From positions 744,001 through 808,000 of the forward strand of contig MCGT01000005.1 of the NCBI GenBank assembly GCA_002104935.1: a stretch of DNA of 64,000 bases, written 5' to 3'. The notes beneath the pieces are model-generated. The model was not told where the DNA came from. It saw only the letters and a list, made by a program, of their open reading frames with translations, and ran no database searches. Of this stretch, positions 33,694-44,377 are shown piece by piece; positions within the stretch are counted from its first letter, which is position 1; the number at the start of each line of letters is the position of its first letter. The translations under genes were made by a program, and so were the position numbers. Source of the stretch: Hesseltinella vesiculosa. Its lineage: Eukaryota; Mucoromycota; Mucoromycetes; Mucorales; Cunninghamellaceae.

Positions 33694-36600
33694 ATGCCAG
33701 TTTCAACATTGCGCTTTTCAAGTGCTTTCAAGGTAAATGCGATTGTTATGAAATAAGTACATGGGATTCATTCCTTGTTGCTGCAGGACGAGCAAGATCA
33801 GGGCATTCCTGTACTCGTACACAAGCTCAAAAGTGGTGAACAAACCTATCACGAGCTGAAAGCCATTTACGAGAAAAGGCAAGTAGGCACAATTCGTCAA
33901 TAAACGTGTGACTCACCTCTTTTTGATATTGCACCCGCAGAGCACACATTGAAAGGCAGTATGGCCAGCAGTTACTTGAACTGTCACAGCTGGCTTTGGG
34001 CGAACAGGAACTTGGTACTTTGTATGCTTCAATGGAAACCATTCCTCTTGCCTTTGAAGCAACCGCCAGAGCTCATTTGGATATGGCCGACCAACTTCTG
34101 CATGCCTTGACATCACCTCTTGTATCCTTTATGAAAGATCAACTCGATGTTATCCTTGCTGTAAGCCCAATTTTTTTTTAGACACCTCGTTGGTAACACA
34201 CAGCCAACTTTTGGTTTTTTTTTTTTTTTGCGTATCAGCAAAGTCAACAAATCGACCAGTCCCAGCAATTGAAATGTTTACATCAAGCTCACGTGAAAAA
34301 GGTCAGTTGATTTCCACTCACCACTTTTCCCATTGCTCATTTCTTTTTATTGGCTAAGTTGCAAAACGCTGTGGATGAAGCAAAGGAAAATCTGGCCAGA
34401 AAACAACAGGTAAGGGCAATCTGTCATCTCCAATGGGAGCGTAACAGAATGTATTTTTAGGCAAACGAAAGTATAGAAATAGCCCAAACTGCCTTGGCAC
34501 AAGCTGGTAAGGAAACCATGCACTTTTTTTGACAGAAAAAGGGCTGACTTGGCATTCTTGTGCAACAATTCTTTTTCGTCATGATAAGACCAGCAGCTCG
34601 TGGCCGCGACCGAAACTTTGGATGAAGTTGTACACAAATTTGATGACGATTGGAGATCCTCCTGTGACATTTACCAAGACTTGGAAGAACGCCGTATCAA
34701 TTTCATTCGTAGCAATCTATGGGCGTAAGCTATTTATATTCATTTATTTTTGAAAATCAAATACTCGGAAGTGAAGGCTTATGTTGTGTTCTTTTTATAG
34801 ATTTGCCAACATGATGTCCAGTGTTTACATTGTGGATGATCGGGTAAGTCACTATGCAGGGAAAAAAACCAAGGGTGAACAGACCATTCATCTGTATAAA
34901 TCTATTCGTAAAATAGGGGTGTGAAAACATGCGGATGGGCTTGGAAAAAACCATTGTTAGCATGGACATCGAGGAGATAATTCGCCGATTTGGGACCTGC
35001 AAGGGCGCCATCGACAATGCATACCCATCGCCAATCTCAGCCTCATCCCCTCCGAAACCGGATCCTGTGTCCACTGCTTTTGAAGAATTGGAAACCTTGC
35101 TTGGAACGAGCAGTAGCTCCCTTCCACCCCCAAGTGCCACCTCGATCAAATCCATCCATCCATCATCACCAGTCCTTCCACCTCCATCCTGCCCTCTACG
35201 CCCCAGCACGAGCAACAGGTCATCTCATCCCCTGCCTCCATTCACAGCACCACACCTTCTGTTATCTCCGAATCTCACCGCTCCTCAACTGCTTCCTCCA
35301 CCGTCAGTGCCATGGCTGCTGCATCCGCATTAGCTGCCAGGCCTGATCTCCCTACCATGTCGCCAGCCCCTCCGGTCCACAGCGTACCCATCGCCACGAC
35401 CAGTACCATTGAATCGCCAGGCTCGCAGCATCAACTATCCATCACCACAAACGTAGCCACCATGAAACCGTCTTCTTACCATCCCAAGGTGCCAGCCTCG
35501 TCAACACCGATACAACAAACCGCTGTGGACCCAGCTCTCGTCCCAGTAAACTCAGCCCCATACCACAGTACATCTGCTTCATCATCTTCAGTTCAAATGG
35601 TCGAACCTCCCAGTTACCCGGCTAATGCTGCCACCACTGCCACCCAGGCCCAGCCTATGCACTGGAATGTCCCGTCAGCCACACCCCACCCACCCTATAC
35701 ACTCACCAGTGCATTCCAAACTCCTGCTTCTCTTGCATCTACCCACCCAGCCTCCACGCTGGCTTCCATCGGCTCACCGACGTCCTCGCCACTACCCGAC
35801 GATTCCCAATCAACTCTCCAGACGGCGAGTCGTCAAAGACAGCAGCGAGCGCCAAAACCCCGTGAAGAAAAATGGACGTTTTCCACCTCAAAACGTGCAT
35901 CCAACGCACCTCCTGCCAATGGCTCGCACCTTCCACCACATGACCCCAGCCAATACCCGGTGTTAGCTTCATCCAAGTTGAAGTCAAACTATCTCGACCC
36001 ATCCTTGCACCCGCCTCCCAATCCTGCCTCCCATGATCAGCCCAAACTGCCTATTTATCGCAACAGCTACATTGGGTCCACCTCGTCCTTGACCATGGAG
36101 GTCGCTCCGCCTATTAGTCAGCCGCCAAAGCAGCGCCCTATGTCCTCGTACATCCCTGCTCGTACCCAATATGTCGACCCTACAACCGTGAAAAAGGACC
36201 TCCCATCCTCGTCTTCTCAACCGTCACTGGCTATCGCTTCCTCAAACAATAGCTCAGCTGTGTCCCTGAACAAGCCTGATTTCCTACCTGCACCTGCGGC
36301 CACCGCCCATCCACAACCACAACACCAAGGCATTCGGCCTCCTAACTGGGGGGATCGTCAGGAAATGACCACCGACCCTAAGCATCACCAGGACATGGAT
36401 GGTTACCTCCATGGCAATGGTCCTCACGATGAAAAGAATGCAACAGTCACTGCCTCTGCTACGCCCGCGCAAATGGGGCTGCAGCGGTTTGGCAGCGTCT
36501 CTGGACCTCGACAGCCTCCATCCAACAGCAACATCATGCCTTCCGACCTTCCCCAAGACGACCAACCTGTCAATCAAGATATATCACAACAACCTCCAGA

Positions 36601-37042
36601 ACAAACCACAGCCACCGTAGCCACCGGTTCCAAGGGGTTCTTCAGCAGCCTTTTTAAGCGTGATGGTGCAAATAGCCCCTCCCAAGATGATGGCCATCGC
36701 TTACCTGACGGCACCGAATACCAACACAAAGGTATATTTTAGTAGACAAAAAGGAAGGATGCATAGCATGGTACTCACCTTGACTTTCTTTGTGTAAACA
36801 ATTAGCACGAGCCATGTGGCCATACGATGCAGCCGTAAGTCTCCACCCGTCTTCTATTTTTTTGTATTGATTCTCACATGTACTTGTTTCTATAGATTGA
36901 TACTGAGCTGTCCTTTAAATCCAATGACGTCCTTGCCGTGATCGAAAAGCAGACAGACGGCTGGTGGAAGGCCGAGATTTTGGATAACGAACGTCGTGCT
37001 CGTGGTCTAGTGCCTGGAAACTATATGCAGGCAATAATGTGA
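33694..37042 (+). CDS. F-BAR and SH3 protein (Cdc15/Hof1/Imp2-like)
   Basis: Membrane-curving scaffold for cytokinesis or endocytosis. About eleven exons. F-BAR part: MPVSTLRFSSAFK/DEQDQG, LVHKLKSGEQTYHELKAIYE, RAHIERQYGQQLLELSQLAL, a heptad-like middle (VDEAKENLARKQQ), VVHKFDDDWRSSCDIYQDLE, and GCENMRMGLEKTIVSMDIEE. A 550-residue Ser/Pro/Thr-rich linker follows, then a C-terminal SH3 domain (ARAMWPYDAAIDTELSFKSN, DGWWKAEI, GLVPGNYMQ). Intron 2 uses a GC-AG border (33879-33940). The linker changes reading frame between about 35100 and 35230 near a (CCAT)n repeat; no good intron of normal size explains it. Either an odd intron, a length change in the repeat, or a sequence error is present. Confidence 0.85.
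33879..33940 (+). other. GC-AG intron in the F-BAR gene
   Basis: The exon ends GAG AAA AG and is followed by GCAAGT; resuming after CACCCGCAG gives A GCA CAC ATT GAA, so the protein reads YEKRAHIERQYGQQ in frame. The alternative GT (33883) breaks the frame. Confidence 0.8.
35151..35170 (+). repeat. (CCAT)n tract at a frame change in the F-BAR/SH3 linker
   Basis: tccatccatccatcatcacc, a tetranucleotide repeat within the coding linker. Upstream coding is in one frame (AFEELETLLGTSSSS), downstream in another (STTPSVISESHRSSTASSTV). A change of one repeat unit shifts the frame by one. Confidence 0.6.
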
Positions 37043-37339
37043 CCCTCCTGTCCAATCAGCATGAAATAAATCTTCATTTCCCCAGACAATCGGCGGGCCA
37101 GGTCTTTCACACAGACTGCTAGGCAGCCGTCAACCTGAGTGCAAAGAAAGCTGTTCATAAGACATCGCCAGACTTCTCGTATATTGTAAAGAAAGACTGA
37201 ACTGTTCTCGTCGTGCAATTTGGGATGTCGGCGCTTCGCAAATGCTACTGCCTTCACCATCACCTATGAGACCTGCTCTGCCCCTTCAACCTCCATCAGA
37301 AAAAAAGTCTACTAAAAAGTCCCGGTTTGGAAAAATGAA

Positions 37340-37900
37340 TACCGTCAACACCTCGCTCCATGGCGCACTTTGCTAAGGCAATACATCAGCCGATTGCCAT
37401 GGGTACTGTAAGCTGGCCAGGAATCGAAGATGTTTCGCGGAGATTGAATATGACAATGCAATTTTTTTTTGCTCATTCTGAAAAAAAAAGGAGACGAAGC
37501 ACATCTATTTTGGGTGATTGGGTCGATGTGGAATTTTGCTTAAGAACGCAAATTCATGATTGATGATGACTGTGAAAAAACCAGGTCGACCGGTGAAGGT
37601 CGCCCAGCCAACTTTTGTCATCTTTTGTTATGGCAGCTCCGATGGCCCAGCTAAAAATCATGAAAAATCGACCATTTTCGCCAGGGGGACCCCCAGATGA
37701 TATGGTAAAAATTCGCTAGGCAAACCTGGTCAAATTTTTCATGCCAGTGCAATGGGATGAGTGCAAGTGCATCTTTTAGACAGCGGAGGAAAGAGTAGAT
37801 GGCTGGTAAATTTTTTGATGTTGCTCCCTGTGGATTCTTGAATAGGTGAGCCGTTCGTCTGATTGGTTCACCCACTAAAAAACATCTGGCCAAAATGCAT
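37340..37900 (-). repeat. Dispersed repeat family, copy B (inverted)
   Basis: Read on the minus strand it gives the same ordered blocks as copies A and C: CGCCAG, TTTTTAGCTGG, GTTGGCTGG, GGTCGACCTG, CATCATCAATCATGAATTTGCG, CAAAATTCCACATCGACCCAA. On the plus strand it aligns with 56.74-57.2 kb (for example GGTGATTGGGTCGATGTGGA against AGTGATTGGATGAATGTGAA). Confidence 0.6.
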
Positions 37901-38127
37901 GCACTGGAAGCCTAGCACTTGATAGAATGCGGGACCAATGAGAATCGATCCAAGTTAACTGACGCGCCCATTTTATTTTTGAGCTACTGCATGGGTAAGC
38001 CGTAGAGCCCTCGGTATTTTTTTTATATTGACTCGCTGAGCGTGTGAGAAAATCATCCGTTCAAAAAGTTGTCAGTGACATTGACATTGATGTGAAAAAA
38101 AAAGTGTGTGATTTTTATTTCAGAAGT

Positions 38128-38421
38128 TTAACCCCAATGGCCCAAATGGCACTTTTCATAAGAACCAACGTTTAAATCCTGTGGTACAGCCTTTGAACCG
38201 GGTCGAGCGTCATGGTTGCTGGTCAAGAGTTTGGAGAATTCAGCCCAAGGCAGTTCAATAAAGGATGAGCTTCTCTTCAAAGGTTGGTTCGAGCTGGACA
38301 GGCTGGAAAAACTGCTGTTCGAGCAGGCGTAAGCAAAATCTGTGGTGTCTTGGGACGAACCACGGGTAGTAGGTATGAACGTTGCGTGTTTTTTGAAGTC
38401 CAGATTGCCACTCACGTTCAT
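38128..38421 (-). CDS. Hypothetical Ser-rich small protein (97 aa)
   Basis: Single uninterrupted frame with an ATG at 38419-38421 (MNVSGNLDFKKHATFIPTTR) and natural stop at 38128. Ser-rich centre (NSSFSSLSSSNQPLKRSSSF) with a basic-Ser motif KRSSS and a sequence LPWAEFSKLL. No family recognised. It stands alone in a repeat-bearing gap, so it may be a chance ORF; codon use looks ordinary for the window, which is why I list it. Confidence 0.35.
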   Translation of the reverse strand: MNVSGNLDFKKHATFIPTTRGSSQDTTDFAYACSNSSFSSLSSSNQPLKRSSSFIELPWAEFSKLLTSNHDARPGSKAVPQDLNVGSYEKCHLGHWG

Positions 38422-39110
38422 GAAATGTTGACTTTAATCGTTGTGCAGAAAGAAAATTGAGAACAAGGAGAAAAAAAGAGAAAAGAGAAAAAACTCAGTT
38501 TTGCATGAAAAAAAACAACATTTTCTGTGTTTGGGCGATCGAGGCCAATTCGCAAGACCAATGACGACGTGGCATTTTTTAAAAAAAAAAGTCAAAAAAA
38601 AAAAAAAAAAGCTGAGACATGATTCCCCCCCCCCTCCCTTACGTGTAATTTCTCATGCTCTGGATTATCAGGGAAGTTCTTTCAAGGACTTGACCAAGGC
38701 AAAACTGAAAATGAAAAAGACATTGACAGAAAGAGAGAGAGTGTGTGTGTATCCTGGTTCGTCTCCGCTGGTAGGCATCCGCTTTTATTTTTAAAGTTTA
38801 ATCGAGGCAAAAAAAAAAAAAAAGTAAAAAGTAATGAGCTAGGAGGCAATGATTGGCTTGTTTCTTGTTGGCAAACAATTGAAACAACAGGAAAAATGAA
38901 TGAAAAATGTGTCGACTCTGGACGACAATGGAAGTCACCGCAGTTCCAAAGTCACAAGCGAAACAAATGAAATGAACTTGATTGGTTCTTACCAAATCTG
39001 GCAAGGAGGGAGGGGGATTTTTTGTTGTTTTGTTGTTTTTGCTCCTTTTCCTTTTCCTCATAATTTTTTTCTTTTTCTTTTCATCTCAAAAACAAATCCA
39101 ATATATAATC

Positions 39111-40671
39111 ATGTCGTCTGCTCTTGATATGGCTCTTGATGATGTTATCTCATCCAACCGTACTCGTCGTGGTGGTGTTCGCAAGCAAACTGTCCGTGGT
39201 GGTGGCGCTCGCAATCAAACGGTATGTCTCTCTTGAACATTACACAAATATATCACAAGCTAGAGGAAGATCATTGGAAACACACACACACACTCTCTCT
39301 CTCTATTGGGGTATTTTTTTTTATCTTGTCACCGTTTTGCAACTCGTCTTAAAAGAGACATGAACCACTGGGACTGGCACACACTCTGGAAGATGAAGAT
39401 GATGATGACTGGTTTTTGGCTACTTGAATCAACTCGCCATCACTCGGTCTATCCTCTGCATGTGTCCATTGTTTTTTTTTTTGGCCTCGGTGACATAAAC
39501 ATTGGCTCCTGGTTTGTTCGCCCTTTGGAAGTCTCTTTAGAGAGGACCATCTTTGGGAAATTCGTTGGAACAAAACAGGGGCTTGATGAACTGCTGGCCC
39601 TTTTTTTGGGGATCTGAGGGATTTACCAAGACTCTGTGACATTTGTCTGTTTGGGATCGGAGGGTTCATTTTGTTGCTATGGTGATTCAAGTTTGGTTTC
39701 CTGCTGGATGGCTCTGTGGACCTACCATACTGTTGAGCATGGATCTTGTCCATCTCATCCTGTATGTGTATGTGTGTGCTGGCCTTGTCCCATTCCCCCC
39801 TTTTTTAGCCCCTTGTCTCCTTGTTAATTTTATGTTGTACCTTAGTTCCCCCTCAACCTTTGCTCCTTTGGTTACAGCTGTCGTTTTAGAATTCTCTCCC
39901 CTGTTTTCTCTGATCCAACTCTTGCTTGTGGTCCACGCATCTCTGACGATTCGGTATACTGATTTTTTGCTTGCGCACTTTTTTTTTCTTGACAACAGCA
40001 ACAACAGCGCCGTCCCAACACACGATCCAACCAAGCTCCTCGATCCAACGCTCCTCGTAACACCTTGATGGTGGCGAACTTGCACAACCGTGTGAACGAA
40101 AAGGATCTGTACGAACTCTTTGGTCAAATTGGCAAGGTCAACCGTGCTTACATTCATTTGGCTCCCAATGGTACTTCCTCTGGTGTGGCCAATGTCGTCT
40201 TCAAGGTTGCCAGCGATGCTGAACGTGCTCTCAATACTTACAACAACGTGGCTTTGGATGGTAATGACCCGAAAACAGCCAAGTAGGTTTGCTCACACTC
40301 TTTTTTATCACTTTCGGAAAGGCCGTGCCATGAAGATCTCTTATGCTCCTTTACCCGACCAAGTGTCCTTTGCCATGAACCCCATCAACAACCGCATCAG
40401 TTCCCGAAACCCAACCCGCCCCTCTTTTGGCAATGACCGTCAAGGTGGTGGTCGTCCTACTGGCTCTGGTCGCCCTGCTGGTCGCACCAACAATGCTCGT
40501 GGCCGTGGTAGCGGTCGACAACCTCGACGAACCAACCGTCCTGCTCCTTCTCAAGCTGATTTGGATGCTGACATGGACACCTACATGGCTGTAAGTATCA
40601 CTCTCGCTTAATAGGACACACAGCTCATTTGGTTTTTTTTCTTGAAGAATGAAGACACAACCATGAACTAA
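39111..40671 (+). CDS. YRA1: mRNA export adaptor Yra1/ALYREF-like RRM protein
   Basis: RNA-binding protein linking transcription and splicing to mRNA export through the Mex67 receptor. Four exons: 39111-39221, 39999-40260, 40322 to about 40590, and a short last exon ending at 40671. N-box MSSALDMALDDVISSNRTR (the UAP56/Sub2-binding LDDVI motif), an RGG-type region (RRGGVRKQTVRGGGARNQT), RRM with RNP2 LMVANLHNRV and RNP1-like SSGVANVVF, a Gly/Arg-rich C-terminal region and a terminal helix (ADLDADMDTYMANEDTTMN), the conserved C-box. The first intron is 777 nt against 60-70 nt for the others. The C-terminus is complete. Confidence 0.93.
39222..39998 (+). other. 777-nt intron of the YRA1-like gene
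   Basis: Donor CG/GTATGT and acceptor TTGACAACAG; a likely branch site TACTGAT sits about 40 nt before the acceptor. It holds (CA)n-(CT)n at 39281-39304. It interrupts the ORF after the RGG region, before the RRM. At least ten times longer than most introns in this window. Confidence 0.85.
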
Positions 40672-40926
40672 ACTGCTGTTTCTTTGTATCTGTGCCAGGC
40701 TTAGTTTTTACTTTTTATCCCATTCTGTTTACTCTATACTTTTTTTTTTTTTTTTTTACAAAACCTTCCGGATGACCCCTCTTTTTTTTTTCACATAAAG
40801 TCTGCAAAATGAATTTTTTACAATACAAGCCTCGAATGTTTGGGTTCAGAGAGAAGTCCTGCTTTTTTTTTTATTTGGCTGCAATCTAAGGAAGGTATGT
40901 ACAAAAGAAAAGGAGGAAGAGCAGCT

Positions 40927-41525
40927 CTAGGCTTTGTGCTGCTCCTTCCAGGCATCCAGCCATTGCTTGACACGGTCTACGTTACTTTCCATGTCATCCA
41001 CTGTGTTGCTTTGCAATTCCACGACGATTTCAGGCGCATATGACTCACGAGCTTCATCCAGCACCACCTGCATAATCTCACACGACATATTTTCGTCCAG
41101 CTTCTTCTTGTTGTAGCCACTAGTATCAATCATAAACAATTGGGGTAAGCATTCTGGACAGCAGCAAGCCTTATTGTTTTTCTTTACCGCTGGACCATGC
41201 GATCATACAAGACATGAGTTTCGCTGCGAAGGACGAGGACAAGATCGAACCAGCGCTCGGGGAAAAGTTCGCAAGTATGGTAGTCAACGACATTACCGCC
41301 ATCGGTGAGCATGTCTTCCAATTCGTCCAGCAACTTGTCTTCATCGAGGATATGGGTATCGTATTCTTCAGAGTAGCTTTCATAGAATTGCTTGGCCTTG
41401 ACCAGTTCCCCCACATTGACATGATTCAGGCCAGTCACTTGGGCAATCATTTCACTCGTTGTGGTTTTACCTGTCCCAGGCGTTCCGGTCACCAGGATAT
41501 TTGGCATGCGTCGATCGTCAGACAT
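40927..41525 (-). CDS. FAP7: Adenylate kinase 6 / Fap7-like NTPase
   Basis: Small nuclear NTPase needed for 18S rRNA maturation in the 40S subunit. Two exons, start ATG 41523-41525 (MSDDRRMPNILVTGTPGTGK). P-loop GTPGTGKTT; NMP-like region GLNHVNVGELVKA; DYHTCELFPERWFDLVLVLR (the conserved DYHxxxxFPERWFD block of AK6/Fap7); then the intron and CEIMQVVLDEARESY. It ends DAWKEQHKA. About 170 residues, the usual size. The symbol follows the yeast name. Confidence 0.95.
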
Positions 41526-42139
41526 TGTGTTTGGTGAATTGGGGTGAGTATGAAATTGGGAAAGATCAAACAGGAAGGATGGACAGTGAAGAGAGAGAAA
41601 AAAAAAGTTTTCAAATACCGCAGAGAGCGCGGGCTGGCACCACGGGAAATGCGAAATGGTGAGCCAATTAAAAACGCTGTAATAATGCTATTACTAAAAA
41701 ACCATGAAGATTAGCACTGGCAAACTGGGTTCATGAAGGTGCCGTGAATGGAGAAAAGAGAAGGTGAGGATTGATTCATGCACTTTTCCTTTTTAAGTTC
41801 GCATTCAATGGGTTATAATTATTTATCCTCAATACAAAAATGAATACTTTCCACTTCAAACCCGTTCAAGCTACCAAACTGGATATTCGTCGTTCGACAT
41901 TTCATCTCATGCCCCACTTATTCCTTGTAGATGGATGTCACGCGGGGGGGGGGGGGACAGTATTAAAGGCAATAAAAATTGGCGGAAGAAGATAGCCCCT
42001 AATCGCCGACACTAATTTAGAAACGGTAAGCTTATGCAGCTCATTGAGTTTAGGTTGGCACCTAGCCCAGCGCTTTGAGCAAGACATGATACCGAGCGAG
42101 ACTTTATTAGCTGCAAAGAGATAAGACATAAAAAAAAAA
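41526..42139. other. Intergenic, AK6 promoter / MFS 3' flank
   Basis: 614 bp with a G13 tract at 41944-41956 and several AT-rich stretches. No gene seen. Confidence 0.5.
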
Positions 42140-44377
42140 CTACAAGGCATAGCGGAATTCAGGGTGGCGTTCATAGAGTACGCTGAAATTTTCTAAAGCA
42201 GCCAAGTCCTTTCCGCTTGGGAGTCCATGCTGACGATCTCTGCGCTGGTTTTCGCGGGCTAAGCAATAGCGCAAGGTTGCTGTCGATACAAATGCCAGCA
42301 CCATAAAGCCCAAGCATACTGCATGCCCACGCATATACCTCGGTGCATCGGTTGTCTTGTAGATCTGAGTGCCAAGAATCGCAAAGCCTGGCAAGGAGCA
42401 TGCCGTTGGTCAGACGCTTTCCTTTCCATCCTTCTCTGTCTTACACTGAGCAACCATGGACATAACAGCAAGACTGGTAGCACGCTTGGTGTGACTGACA
42501 TTGTTGTTGGCAACCCTAGAACATAGTTCAAAAAGAGAACATCGTCAGTCGTGGCCAACCTTTTTTTTTTTTTTTGTGCTGGGGGTTTGTTACCAAGCTT
42601 GCATCAGTGGGATATTGGGATAGATGCCGCAGGCAACAAGAACAGCGCCAGCATAGCGAAGACCGACTGATTCACTGGCCAACAGGAAAATGTAGCCAAG
42701 CACACCGATGGAAGACACAGCCAAAATGTGGTAGCCTGGAAAAGAAAATGACGAGAGTCACGTCACGCGTAAAGACGATGATCGCAGCTTCCATTTTACC
42801 TCGTTGCATGGTGCGATCAGCGTTCCAGCTTATAAAAAAGAGTAAAATACAAGCAGCAACATAAGGCGGGATGGTCAATAAATTGGCATTCAATGAACTG
42901 AACCCGAGACCGCTGATGATCGATGGGAGAAAAACCTAGCAAGAGAGTTAGCCAAAGGGGAACTCCCCTCTCTCTGGGATATGAGTCTCTTCATGGTTTT
43001 TCAACACAAACCAAATAAGAAGTGCTTACAGCAAAACTTGCAAGGGCTACATTCAAGCCAACATAGATCAGGACAGACAGCCAAACACGAAAGTCCAAAA
43101 ATGAGGCAACGAACTGGGTCTTGTCGAACGATTTGGCGTCCGTGTTGCCGTCGGCCGAGAGGCGATCAATGGCCAGCTGGCGTTCCTCCAGAGTCAACCA
43201 TGGTCTGTTATTGGACGTTGGCATGTTGGGTAGCACGATGTACGACAGGAGCCCAAGCACCATGGTTGGAATGGCTTCGATCATAAAAATCCACTATGCA
43301 TCAGCAAGAAATCGAGTTGGTCCCGGGTCTTTACGCACACTACCACAAAATTTACACGCCATCCCGCAATGCCATGGGCCCCATCCATGGTTTTGAGAAT
43401 GGCATATCCCAGTGCGCCTGCCAAGAAAAAGAAAGGTGAGGCTTGGTAGCAACCAAGACGTTCTCCTTCTCACTTACCTGCAAAGGCACCGGCAATCGTC
43501 GAGGAGCCAAAGTAGATGCCTACCCTTGTAGCTAATTCATTCGACTTGTACCAGTAGCTAAGGTAGAGCGGAGTCCTAGAGCAGAGCAAGTCAATGCTTA
43601 ATGTGTACCTGCATCGACCTTGCACTTACGCTGGTCCCACTCCGGTTTCTTTCGATGAAAAGTAAAAAGTCAGTCTTTGGCCAGGGACCGGATCAAAGAG
43701 TTACCTGCAGCACCCAAGAAAAACCGACAAGCTATCAAACCAGCAGCATTGTGTGTAAAAGCTTGACTGTGGAGGGGGGGAAAGGTAAGCGGATATGTTG
43801 AGCAGGAGGTTTAAAAAAACGTTACCAAAACGAGCAAATACCCCACAAAATCATGGTGGTTGCAATGAAGCGGGAAGGTTTGAGTCTAGGAAATAAAATA
43901 AAAAAATGGCAATGAGTAAAGAGCCAAAGAATTCACACTGTTGACTTACCTCTTCACCATTAAATTGGAAGGAATCATAAAAATCACGTAGCCTGCACAA
44001 AGATAGGACAAATCAATGGATGGTCAGCATCAGGCCATTCTTACCGGCAAAGAAGATAGTCAGAGCGGTGTAGTAGTCGTTGCCTTCCAAATTCAAATCT
44101 TTTTCTAGCGACCCCAGCCTAGCATTGCCAATGTTGTTTCGGTCCAAGCTGAGCAACAGATAGAGAACGGCTACCCAAGGTATCAAACTATGGTTACCGG
44201 AGGGGGAACATGAGTCACTGCTCTATTGAAGACGTGAGAACGATACCGAATGTCGAGTTTTCGAACGAGGCGTTTTTCTAGTATTGCATTGCTTTGTTGA
44301 TCATGGCCCATCACGGTAGGTTCATTTGCTTTGATAGGATCATCCTCATTGACCATGACTGGCAGCGTGCTGTCCAT
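42140..44377 (-). CDS. MFS anion:cation symporter, Dal5/Tna1-like
   Basis: Twelve-helix carrier of the allantoate permease group, which moves small organic anions (allantoate, nicotinate, ureidosuccinate). Minus strand, about twelve exons. The start at 44377 (MDSTLPVMVNEDD) is chosen over an ATG 30 codons upstream because that extension is poly-pyrimidine. Motifs: RKLDIR near the first helix, SLDRNNIGNARL (conserved in ACS carriers), IACRFFLGAAE, GVGPATPLYLSYWYKSNE, then GWRVNFVVWI, FLPSIISGLGFSS, GIYPNIPLMQAW/VANNNVSHTKRA, and the end YERHPEFRYAL. Substrate not resolvable. Frames across the many small introns join in family order. Confidence 0.85.

Larger units (their letters stand above)
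37043..39110. other. 2-kb gap downstream of F-BAR gene
   Basis: Contains an inverted copy of the dispersed repeat (37.34-37.9 kb), a possible 97-codon ORF on the minus strand (38128-38421), A/T homopolymers, and a C9 tract near 38627. A minus-strand frame of 80 codons with a real ATG (37021-37263, MMVKAVAFAKRRHPKLHDEN...) overlaps the end of the F-BAR gene and is unrecognised. Confidence 0.5.

Noticed and set aside
37021..37263. Minus-strand ORF of 80 codons with a true ATG overlapping the F-BAR gene's 3' end
   Set aside because: No family, no codon signal beyond chance, and it overlaps a secure terminal exon.
39396..39617. Box C/D-like motifs (GATGATGA and CTGA) inside the YRA1 intron
   Set aside because: They are about 210 nt apart with no terminal stem; not a credible snoRNA.
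39643..40068. Open frame of 141 codons within the YRA1 intron
   Set aside because: Begins at TTG, runs through intron and into the next exon in the wrong frame; the spliced YRA1 frame is far better.
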